Below, in pieces: positions 1 through 5,385 of a DNA stretch of 7,935 nt. Source of the stretch: Bradyrhizobium sp. GTDB lineage: Bacteria; Pseudomonadota; Alphaproteobacteria; Rhizobiales; Xanthobacteraceae. The DNA is taken from assembly GCA_013695565.1 (NCBI GenBank), contig JACDAG010000972.1:1-7935 (forward strand), written 5' to 3'. Made by a program: the position numbers and the translations under genes. Every line of letters starts with the position of its first letter. Position 1 is the stretch's first letter. The notes under the pieces were generated by a model that made no database searches, was not told where the DNA came from, and saw only the letters and a list, made by a program, of their open reading frames with translations.

Positions 1-1112
1 GTGTAGAGCAGGCCCGCATTGGTGGTGGCGAACTTCAAGCCGAACGTGTCGGTGCAGGTCGAGGGGAACAGGGAGTAGATCTCGCCCTAGGCAAAGAACA
101 CGAAGCCCGACAGCAGCACGAACCAGATCGGATCGTGGCCCCACATGTACAGCGCCCAGATGCCGACGCCTTCCATGCCGAACGCGATGAACATGGTGTT
201 CTCGCGGCCGATCATGTCGGAGATCCAGCCGAAGAACGGCCGGGTCAGACCGTTGAGGACGCGGTCGATGGTCGCGGCGAACGTCACCGCGGTCATCGTC
301 ACCGCCATCAGCGTCACCGGCACGCTGTCGACCTTCCAGTCGACCGCGATCGGCTTGAGGTTGGCGGTGACCATCAATCCGCCGGCGCCGACGATCACGA
401 ACATGAAATACATCAACCAGAAGATCGGCTGACGGATCACTTCCATGGGCTGATAATTACGCCGGCTCTGGATTACATTGGCGTTCTGGATCACGGCGGG
501 GACCTGTCCTGCCTTCGGCGAGAACAGCAGGAAGGCCAGGATCACGATGATGATGCCTTGTCCGAGTCCGAAATAAAGGAAGGTGGTCTGGAAGCCGCGA
601 TCGACGATCATCGCCTGGATCGGCGCGACCGTCAGCGCGGAGCCCGCACCGAAGCCTGCCGCGGTGATGCCGGCGGCGAGGCCGCGTTTGTCGGGAAACC
701 ATTTCAGCGCGTTGCCGACGCAGGTGCCGTAGACGCCACCGGCGCCGATGCCCGCGATGATCATGCCGAGGTAGAAGCCGTTGAGCGTCTCTGCCTGGGC
801 GTTGATCGCCCAGCCGATCGCGCAGAGGATTCCGCCGACGAGAACGACGAGACGCGGGCCGTATTTATCGACGAACCAGCCTTCGACCGGCACCAGCCAG
901 GTTTCAAACAAAACAAACAGCGTAAATGCCCACTGGATCGAGGCGCGGTCCCAACCGAATTTTTTCTGGATGTCGGGGACGAAGAACGTCCAGCCATATT
1001 GGTAGTTCGCGATCATCACCATCGCGGCGACACCGATTGCCAATTGCGTCCAGCGGTAGGTATCGCTGACGCGGGCCACTGCAGGGGCCGCTCCGTGAAC
1101 TGTGTCCGTCAT
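1..1112 (-). pseudogene. oxlT: MFS oxalate/formate antiporter (OxlT-like), interrupted by an in-frame amber codon and cut by the window edge
   Basis: Inner-membrane major facilitator protein of the oxalate:formate antiporter family, which exchanges external oxalate for formate made by Oxc/Frc. The start is the ATG at 1112 (MTDTVHGAAP...), preceded by AGGAGGGAAG; the frame is open further upstream but that part runs through the promoter. Visible are the MFS loop motif GWFVDKYGPR (residues 78-87) and its second-half partner RPFFGWISDMIGRE (291-304). R291 lies where OxlT Arg272 is expected. After residue 341 (FVFFA, inside predicted helix 10) comes TAG. The frame then stays open to the edge and reads GEIYSLFPSTCTDTFG... 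ending TNAGLLY, which is the normal family continuation. As written the product ends at 341 residues and loses the end of helix 10, helices 11-12 and the helix-11 Lys (OxlT Lys355 equivalent, expected just past the edge), so transport should fail. It is the last unit of the island. Family call is strong; pseudogene status depends on the TAG being real. Confidence 0.88.
87..89 (-). other. In-frame TAG replacing the conserved Trp codon of the antiporter
   Basis: The plus strand reads CTA here, so the coding strand has TAG at codon 342. Flanking codons give VFFA-stop-GEIYSLFP, and the family normally has Trp at this point (WGEIYSLFP-like, from memory of family members). TGG to TAG is a single G-to-A transition. 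All 28 complete codons after it, down to base 3, are open and family-like. This means no frameshift or decay has accumulated in the visible part. Confidence 0.9.
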
Positions 1113-1158
1113 CTTCCCTCCTATGCGCTGTTCTATCGCCTGACAGCTCTGAGGGCGG

Positions 1159-1187
1159 AGTTTGGTATATGATATGCCAGTAGACAA
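1159..1187 (-). promoter_or_regulatory. Promoter with operator copy A upstream of the antiporter gene
   Basis: On the minus strand TTGTCT (1187-1182) is followed 17 bases later by CAAACT (1164-1159), a weak but plausible -35/-10 pair placing the start of transcription about 40 bases before the ATG. The spacer holds operator A, plus strand TGGTATATGATATGCCA (1163-1179). It is an inverted repeat with 8-base arms that mismatch at only one pair around a central G. The same element lies at the same place in two other promoters of this window, so a repressor bound here would block RNA polymerase. The -10 is poor, so the operator is better supported than the exact promoter. Confidence 0.6.
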
Positions 1188-1202
1188 GAGGAATCTCGCC
1201 GT

Positions 1203-1212
1203 TTTGTCGCAG
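1203..1212 (-). promoter_or_regulatory. Ten-base motif shared with the tctCBA promoter, antiporter copy
   Basis: TTTGTCGCAG (plus strand) occurs here and, identical, at 4902-4911. Both copies are upstream of an operator-bearing promoter, roughly 55 and 75 bases before the inferred transcription starts, i.e. about two helical turns different. This could be an activator site. The evidence is only the repeat and its position. Confidence 0.3.
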
Positions 1213-1259
1213 TACCACGTATTTTTTTGGAATTGTTCTTTTTTGTCTATTTCTCGGAA

Positions 1260-1317
1260 AGCGACGCAAAACAAAGAGCTTAGCCGCCGGATCGATTTAC
1301 GAGCCGGCGGCTATGCT
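1260..1317 (-). terminator. Terminator after tctA
   Basis: TAGCCGCCGG (1281-1290) pairs perfectly with CCGGCGGCTA (1304-1313) around a 13-base loop. The stem can extend by AGC/GCT (1277-1279 with 1315-1317) across one mismatch. On the minus strand it is followed by the T-rich stretch CTCTTTGTTTTG. It lies 40 bases past the tctA stop and before the antiporter promoter, so it separates the two units. The T-run is interrupted, so termination may be incomplete. Confidence 0.65.
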
Positions 1318-1356
1318 AGATCAGAAAGTTTGTGAGGCTGGTATTTTTGGGCTGTT

Positions 1357-2856
1357 TTACGCGACCGCGGTGCGCAGGCGGGTGTAGCCTTGCTGGATCA
1401 GCGACCAGAACAGGGCGACCAGTCCAAGCACCATGATGGTGCCGACCAGCGTGTTCGAGAAGAACACGCCGAGCGAGCCTTGCGAGCCCAGCAGCGATTG
1501 CCGGAAGGCTTCCTCCGCCTTGTCGCCGAGCACGATGGCCAGAACCAGCGGCGCCAGCGGATAGTTGCACTTCTTCAGGAGATAGCCGACCACGCCGAAC
1601 ACCAGCATCATCACCACGTCGAAGGTCGAGCTGTGGACCGAATAGGCGCCGATCGCGCAGAGCACCAGGATGAGCGGCGCGATGATGCTGAACGGCACAC
1701 GCAGGATGGCCGCGAAGACAGGCACGCAGGTCAGCACGACGATGAGGCCGACGAGATTGCCGAGATACATCGAGGCGATCAGTCCCCAGACGAATTCCTT
1801 CTGTTCGACGAACAGCATCGGACCGGGTTGCAGGCCCCAGATCAGGAGGCCGCCAAGCAGCACGGCCGCGGTCGGTGATCCCGGCACGCCAAGCGAAAGC
1901 ATCGGCAGCAACGCTGCGGTGCCGGCCGCGTGTGCCGCGGTTTCCGGCGCGATCACGCCCTCGACCTCGCCCTTGCCGAAATTATGGCCGTGCTTGGAGA
2001 CCCGCTTGGCGATGCCATAGCTCATGAACGATGCCGGCGTGGCGCCCGCGGGCGTGATGCCCATCCAGCAGCCGATCAGGCAGGAGCGCAGCGACGTGAT
2101 CCAGTATTGCGGCATCTGCTTCCAGGTTTGCACGACAACACGCAGGTCGATCTTCGCCTTGCCGCCGCGGAAGGCCAAACCCTCTTCCATGGTCAGCAGG
2201 ATCTCGCCGATGCCGAACAGGCCGATGACGGCGATCAGGAAGTCGAAGCCGTTGAGCAGTTCGGTGGATCCGAACGTCAGCCGCAATTGTCCGGTGATGG
2301 AATCAAGTCCGACCGCGGCCAGCGCAAAGCCGATCATCATCGCGGCGATGGTCTTGAACGGCGGCTCCTTGCTGAGGCCGACGAAACTGCAGAACGCCAG
2401 GAAATACACCGCGAATTTTTCCGCCGGCCCGAACCGCAGCGCGAAGCTCGCAACCAGTGGTGCGACCAGCGTGATCATGACGACGGCGAACAGCGCGCCG
2501 ACGAAGGAGGAGGTGAAGGCGGCCGTCAGCGCTTCGCCGGCCTTGCCCTGCTGCGCCATCGGATAGCCGTCGAACGTCGTCGCCACCGACCATGGCTCGC
2601 CGGGGATGTTGAACAGGATGGAGGTGATGGCGCCGCCGAACAACGCGCCCCAGTAGATGCAGGACAGCATGATGATGGCCGAGGTCGGCGGCATGCTGAA
2701 GGTCAGCGGCAACAGGATCGCGACGCCGTTGGCGCCGCCCAGTCCCGGTAGCACGCCGATGATGACGCCGAGCACGATGCCCAGGATCATCACCATGATG
2801 TTGAAAGGCTGCAGCGCGACCGCAAAGCCGTGAAATAGATTGACGAGTTCTTCCAT
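1357..2856 (-). CDS. tctA: Tripartite tricarboxylate transporter, large membrane subunit TctA
   Basis: Large inner-membrane subunit (499 residues, normal length for the family) that carries out proton- or sodium-coupled uptake of a carboxylate delivered by the periplasmic protein TctC. Family hallmarks are clear. PGLGGANGVAILLPL lies at 37-51, and IYWGALFGGAITSILFNIPG at 67-86 is followed by the FDGYPMAQQGKAGEAL segment (95-110). The second half has GITPAGATPASFMSYGIAKR (266-285) and IAPETAAHAAGTAALLPML (302-320), then LGVPGSPTAAVLLGGLL and GLQPGP. Hydrophobic segments run through the whole protein. The ATG at 2856 has AGGA about 9 bases upstream and begins 46 bases after tctB ends, so tctC-tctB-tctA is one operon. 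Tricarboxylate is only the family name; the substrate cannot be read from this subunit, and oxalate or another small carboxylate is inferred from neighbours. Confidence 0.95.
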   Translation of the reverse strand: MEELVNLFHGFAVALQPFNIMVMILGIVLGVIIGVLPGLGGANGVAILLPLTFSMPPTSAIIMLSCIYWGALFGGAITSILFNIPGEPWSVATTFDGYPMAQQGKAGEALTAAFTSSFVGALFAVVMITLVAPLVASFALRFGPAEKFAVYFLAFCSFVGLSKEPPFKTIAAMMIGFALAAVGLDSITGQLRLTFGSTELLNGFDFLIAVIGLFGIGEILLTMEEGLAFRGGKAKIDLRVVVQTWKQMPQYWITSLRSCLIGCWMGITPAGATPASFMSYGIAKRVSKHGHNFGKGEVEGVIAPETAAHAAGTAALLPMLSLGVPGSPTAAVLLGGLLIWGLQPGPMLFVEQKEFVWGLIASMYLGNLVGLIVVLTCVPVFAAILRVPFSIIAPLILVLCAIGAYSVHSSTFDVVMMLVFGVVGYLLKKCNYPLAPLVLAIVLGDKAEEAFRQSLLGSQGSLGVFFSNTLVGTIMVLGLVALFWSLIQQGYTRLRTAVA

Positions 2857-2902
2857 GCTTCAAGTCCTGCAACCGTGGGCTAACGAAACGAAAATTCGGA
2901 AT

Positions 2903-3397
2903 TTAGAGACCGAGCCATTCCTCGATCGGTCCCTTGGGAAGCGGGACCAGAAACCAGCGCTCGAAAATCAGGTAGGTGACGATGGGCATGCCGAGCGCCA
3001 CGGCGGTGACCACCAGCCAGCTGTATTTGCCGAGCCATCGCATGAACCAGCCGATGAAGATGATGGAGGCGAGGTAGAGGCCGGTGAACGGCATGACGCC
3101 GACATAGATCGCGGTCGGCAACACGACGCTCATCACCTGGCGCAATTGTCCCCATTCCGCGAACAGCGCGTCGTCTCCGTCGCGCAGCCCGTTCCAGAGA
3201 TTGATGGCGCTGGAGGCGATAATGAAGATCCCGACATAGAAGGGAAAGAATCCGGCGCGCGGCCCTTCGGCTCCCCAGTTGATGCCGGCCTTCACGCTGC
3301 CGTAGATGACGATCGCGCCGAACAGCGCGATCAGCAGCGTGACGCCGGCTTCCACGGCCTTGTGGGTCGGGCCGGCGTCGGGGCTATTCGTGGTCAT
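2903..3397 (-). CDS. tctB: Tripartite tricarboxylate transporter, small membrane subunit TctB
   Basis: Small inner-membrane subunit of the TctABC system, 164 residues, the usual size. Four hydrophobic segments are visible at about 19-34, 50-70, 88-116 (one long or two short) and 126-146. Typical TctB wording is present: GPRAGFFPFYVG (45-56) after the first helix and FERWFLVPLPKGP (145-157) at the C-terminus. TctB is thought to help TctA couple to the binding protein; its exact role is poorly defined in the family. The ATG at 3397 is preceded by GGAG five bases upstream. Gaps are 83 bases to tctC and 46 bases to tctA, with no terminator seen in either, so it is co-transcribed with both. Confidence 0.93.
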   Translation of the reverse strand: MTTNSPDAGPTHKAVEAGVTLLIALFGAIVIYGSVKAGINWGAEGPRAGFFPFYVGIFIIASSAINLWNGLRDGDDALFAEWGQLRQVMSVVLPTAIYVGVMPFTGLYLASIIFIGWFMRWLGKYSWLVVTAVALGMPIVTYLIFERWFLVPLPKGPIEEWLGL

Positions 3398-3480
3398 TCA
3401 AACTCCATCCGGAATCACAGGTTTGGGTTCGCAGCCATTTCTGCGTTACGCATGGGTGGGCACGCTCGATTTCGGTTCGC

Positions 3481-4491
3481 TCAGTTTCCCGCGGTGGCGA
3501 GGAAGCCGGCTTCCTTCATCAGGGTTTCGTGACGCTTCTCTTCCGTCTCGACCCATTTGGCGTAGTCCGCCCCGGTCAGGAAGGTGGTGTTGAAGGCGCC
3601 GCTCTTCATGAAGTCCTGCCACTCCGGCGTGGCGCGCACCTTCTTGAACAGATCGATGTAGTATTCGACCTGGTCCTTGGTGGCCTTAGGGCCCATGAAG
3701 ATGCCGCGTAGCATCAGATATTCCATATCGAGGCCCTGCGATTTGCAGGTCGGAATATCCTTCCAGCCTTTGCCGTCCGCGATCACTTCGTCATAGTCCA
3801 TCTGCTTGCCGTCGAACACGCAGAGCGGACGAAGCTTGCCGCCGCGCCATTGCGCCACCGCCTCGATCGGATTGTTGACTGTTGAGTCGACATGATTGCC
3901 GACCAGCTGGACCGCGACTTCTCCGCCGCCCTTGTAGGGAATGTAGGTGAATTTCGCGCCGGTGGCCTTCTCGACGGCGACCGTGATGATCTGGTCTTCC
4001 TGCTTCGATCCGGTGCCGCCCATCTTCATGCTGCCGGAAGGTGCCTGCTTCACGGCGTCGACGAAGTCCTTGACGGTATTGTAGAGCTTCTCGGCGTTGA
4101 CCCAGAGCACGAACTCATCGAGCGCCAGCATCGCAACCGGCGTCATGTCCTTCCAGTTGAAGGGAATGCCGGTCGCAAGCGGGGTGGTGAACAGGTTGGA
4201 CAGGGTGATGATGATCTTGTGCGGATTGTTCCCCGAACCCTTGACGTCGAGGAAGCCTTCGCCGCCGGCGCCGCCGGACTTGTTGATGACGACCATCGGC
4301 TGCTTCATCAGGCCGTGTTTGGTCACGATGCCCTGGATGGTGCGCGCCATCTGATCGGCGCCGCCGCCGGTGCCGGCGGGTACGATGAACTCGACCGGGC
4401 GAACCGGTTCCCAGGCGGCATTCGCCGCGACAGTGCCGGCGCCGAACAGCGCGACCGTGGCTAACGCAACATGCAAAACAGAGTGCTTCAT
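3481..4491 (-). CDS. tctC: Periplasmic carboxylate-binding protein of the TctC/Bug family
   Basis: Extracytoplasmic binding protein, 336 residues, that captures a carboxylate and hands it to TctAB. A Sec signal peptide is evident: MKHSVLH, a hydrophobic core (8-22), then ANA with likely cleavage after residue 25. The mature protein starts with VRPVEFIVPAGTGGGADQMAR, the first carboxylate-binding loop of the family (usually VPxxAGGGxDxxAR). The second loop appears as YIPYKGGGEVAVQLVGNHVD. Bug proteins hold small di- or monocarboxylates between these loops. The ATG at 4491 has GGGGAG eight bases upstream. As first gene of tctCBA it should be the most expressed. Its promoter lies about 340 bases upstream at operator B, giving an unusually long leader. 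Oxalate, or a related small acid, is the contextual guess for the ligand. Many Bug proteins are orphans, whereas this one has its membrane partners beside it. Confidence 0.94.
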   Translation of the reverse strand: MKHSVLHVALATVALFGAGTVAANAAWEPVRPVEFIVPAGTGGGADQMARTIQGIVTKHGLMKQPMVVINKSGGAGGEGFLDVKGSGNNPHKIIITLSNLFTTPLATGIPFNWKDMTPVAMLALDEFVLWVNAEKLYNTVKDFVDAVKQAPSGSMKMGGTGSKQEDQIITVAVEKATGAKFTYIPYKGGGEVAVQLVGNHVDSTVNNPIEAVAQWRGGKLRPLCVFDGKQMDYDEVIADGKGWKDIPTCKSQGLDMEYLMLRGIFMGPKATKDQVEYYIDLFKKVRATPEWQDFMKSGAFNTTFLTGADYAKWVETEEKRHETLMKEAGFLATAGN

Positions 4492-4543
4492 TTGGCTTAC
4501 TCCCCGTAGGATTTGAACGCGCCGTTCTTTGCCGGCTTTGCCT

Positions 4544-4565
4544 TTAACTCAACTCTTAACTCAAC
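4544..4565. repeat. Short tandem repeat in the tctC leader
   Basis: TTAACTCAAC occurs at 4544-4553 and again at 4556-4565, a 12-base period with almost two copies. It lies in the untranslated leader about 55-75 bases before tctC. No function is evident; slippage or a protein-binding role are both possible. Confidence 0.5.
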
Positions 4566-4619
4566 GCTTCCGATCCAATCTCAGTCTTCCCGGCTTTTCA
4601 GTCATATCGTGAGGTTAGC

Positions 4620-4793
4620 TCAGGCGGCATTGCAGGTTAGAGTTGCAAGGACGCAATTGTAGGCCTGACTGTGGGACGCGGCATCCGCGCCTTTGGGATA
4701 AGTCGGAACACTGAACTGACGCACTGGCCCGTGCGTGACAACGGCCAAACCGCCATTCAGGCTGCCTTGGTGCTGTAAAAAACCTGCCCCCAT
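4620..4793 (-). CDS. Possible 57-residue leader ORF upstream of tctC
   Basis: An ATG at 4793 preceded by AGGGGAAG opens a 57-residue frame (MGAGFLQHQGSLNGG... ending TLTCNAA) that stops at 4620-4622. It would be the first frame on the transcript from the operator B promoter, beginning about 40 bases after the inferred transcription start, 128 bases ahead of tctC. Against it: third-position G/C is near 60 percent, well below the neighbouring genes, there is no motif I recognise, and it has no membrane segment or signal peptide. A longer competing frame on the same strand (4615-5001) runs through the terminator and the operator and is a worse candidate. I list it because of its ribosome site and position; it may be untranslated leader. 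Confidence 0.22.
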   Translation of the reverse strand: MGAGFLQHQGSLNGGLAVVTHGPVRQFSVPTYPKGADAASHSQAYNCVLATLTCNAA

Positions 4794-4834
4794 CTTCCCC
4801 TGACCGCCCCTGTTTCCAATCCGGAACGATTATC

Positions 4835-4867
4835 GGCATATTGGTATGCGATATGCCAAGACTGCAA
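4835..4867 (-). promoter_or_regulatory. Promoter with operator copy B for the tctCBA operon
   Basis: On the minus strand TTGCAG (4867-4862) is followed 18 bases later by CAATAT (4843-4838). The spacer contains operator B, plus strand TGGTATGCGATATGCCA (4842-4858), identical to operator A at 15 of 17 positions. Here a third half-site is added: GGCATAT (4835-4841) forms a perfect 7-base inverted repeat with ATATGCC (4851-4857) across 9 bases, so two overlapping operators may exist. The site follows the terminator of the small-protein gene, so tctCBA has its own promoter. The exact -10 is uncertain. Confidence 0.6.
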
Positions 4868-4901
4868 ATGAATAGTGATGCCAACGCATAGCTCCGGCTG
4901 A

Positions 4902-4911
4902 TTTGTCGCAG
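4902..4911 (-). promoter_or_regulatory. Ten-base motif shared with the antiporter promoter, tctCBA copy
   Basis: TTTGTCGCAG, identical to 1203-1212, lies about 44 bases upstream (in the direction of transcription) of operator B. Position and identity suggest a second shared regulator site. Chance recurrence of a 10-mer cannot be excluded. Confidence 0.3.
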
Positions 4912-4944
4912 ATGGGGCGCCGGCCGGTATGACCGGGCGCAGCG

Positions 4945-4976
4945 CAAAAAAAGAGGCCCCGGAAAACCGGGGCCTT
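4945..4976 (-). terminator. Rho-independent terminator after the small-protein gene
   Basis: AGGCCCCGG (4954-4962) pairs perfectly with CCGGGGCCT (4967-4975) across an AAAA loop. On the minus strand the hairpin is followed by CTTTTTTT (A-run 4946-4952 on plus). It is 66 bases past the small ORF stop and has no other gene to serve in this orientation. The A/T flanks (CTTT on the other side) could let it work in both directions. Confidence 0.85.
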
Positions 4977-5041
4977 TAGTCTGGGAGGAAACCTGAAGCA
5001 ATCGAGCCTGAAAACGCAGCTTGGGCGGCGCGTTAGCGGCG

Positions 5042-5179
5042 TCAAAGACCGAAGCGGGGAAGGTCGCCGTTGCGAATGGTGATGCGGGCGCTCGCGGTCA
5101 GCAGGCGGTCGATGGAGGCCATCAGCCGGGCGAACAGGCTGCTGGAGGGCACGAGGCAGATGGTTGCAGTCTTGGACAT
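5042..5179 (-). CDS. Small basic 45-residue protein, DUF1127-like ending, function unknown
   Basis: The ATG at 5179 is preceded by AAAAGGGGACCAA, a good ribosome site, and the frame ends with TGA at 5042-5044. The protein starts MSKTATICLVPSSS. Residues 14-36 (SLFARLMASIDRLL then TASARITIR) could form one amphipathic basic helix. It ends NGDLPRFGL, which resembles the RGDIPR ending of the small DUF1127/YjiS proteins; that is a resemblance, not an assignment. There is no signal peptide or clear membrane segment. The gene has its own promoter (operator C), a 5' hairpin and a strong terminator, so it is a separate single-gene unit between frc and tctC. This independent packaging plus shared control argues that it is real. 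Role unknown; a small regulator, membrane-associated helper or stress peptide of the oxalate system is possible. Confidence 0.65.
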   Translation of the reverse strand: MSKTATICLVPSSSLFARLMASIDRLLTASARITIRNGDLPRFGL

Positions 5180-5199
5180 TTGGTCCCCTTTTCTAAGTT

Positions 5200-5214
5200 G
5201 CGGAGTAGCTCCGC
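5200..5214 (-). other. 5' leader hairpin of the small-protein mRNA
   Basis: GCGGAG and CTCCGC form a perfect 6-base-pair stem with a 3-base loop. It would begin about 10 bases from the inferred 5' end of the transcript and lies about 10 bases before the ribosome site. Such hairpins often stabilise mRNA; it does not cover the ribosome site itself. Confidence 0.5.
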
Positions 5215-5230
5215 TTCGTGATCTGGAGAT

Positions 5231-5259
5231 AATTTATGTATACCAGATACCACAGGCAA
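5231..5259 (-). promoter_or_regulatory. Promoter with operator copy C for the small-protein gene
   Basis: The best promoter in the window: minus strand TTGCCT (5259-5254), exactly 17 bases, then TAAATT (5236-5231). The spacer carries TGGTATCTGGTATACAT (minus strand, 5252-5236), which keeps TGGTAT, the central G and the TAT of operators A and B and adds a GTATAC palindrome. The start of transcription would fall near 5224, about 45 bases before the ATG. Its place just past the frc terminator shows that this gene is transcribed independently. Confidence 0.65.
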
Positions 5260-5267
5260 TGCATTTG

Positions 5268-5301
5268 TTTGCATAGCAGCAATTAGCCTTTTGCATCGCA
5301 A
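5268..5301 (-). repeat. Direct repeat TTTGCATnGCA upstream of the small-protein promoter
   Basis: TTTGCATAGCA (5268-5278) and TTTGCATCGCA (5290-5300) are spaced 22 bases, two helical turns, and lie about 50 and 70 bases before the inferred transcription start. Each also contains a small TTGC...GCAA inverted repeat. This is the usual place and spacing for a paired activator site. Both share the TNGCA ending of the TTTGTCGCAG motif at the other two promoters. Confidence 0.4.
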
Positions 5302-5330
5302 CATAAATGGCGCGATTGGCGTTCTGATAA

Positions 5331-5359
5331 CGAAAAAGGCCGCCGGAACCGGCGGCCTT
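5331..5359 (-). terminator. Rho-independent terminator after frc
   Basis: AAGGCCGCCGG (5336-5346) and CCGGCGGCCTT (5349-5359) form a long G/C-rich stem. The innermost pair probably opens to leave a 4-base loop. On the minus strand it is followed by TTTTTCG. It begins 26 bases past the frc stop and ends the oxc-frc unit. Confidence 0.88.
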
Positions 5360-5385
5360 CGTCACTTTTAGAGGGTGAGACGGGC

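Noticed and set aside
135..1172. 345-residue open frame on the plus strand opposite the antiporter
   Set aside because: It is Asp/His/Arg-rich and repetitive, the usual antisense shadow of a high-GC gene. The minus-strand frame has clear MFS motifs and a ribosome site.
1113..1274. N-terminal extension of the antiporter to an upstream ATG at 1274
   Set aside because: The extension runs through operator A, the promoter and A-rich DNA, and reads as non-membrane, non-family sequence. The ATG at 1112 has AGGAGG and gives the expected N-terminus.
1930..2751. 273-residue plus-strand frame opposite tctA
   Set aside because: Low-complexity Arg/Asp/Gln-rich composition with no motif; antisense shadow of a well-recognised TctA.
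3442..3452. TGCGTTACGCA palindrome in the tctC-tctB gap
   Set aside because: Arms of 5 bases with a one-base centre cannot form a terminator, the sequence differs from the shared operators, and nothing shows a promoter here.
4615..5001. 128-residue minus-strand frame in the tctC upstream region
   Set aside because: It would run through a perfect intrinsic terminator and operator B and its promoter, has many Cys/Arg/Ser/Pro and no motif; regulatory DNA explains the stretch better.
5021..5276. Two short plus-strand frames across the small-protein gene
   Set aside because: They overlap the small minus-strand gene, cross its promoter or hairpin and have no convincing promoter of their own. One ends within the operator region.
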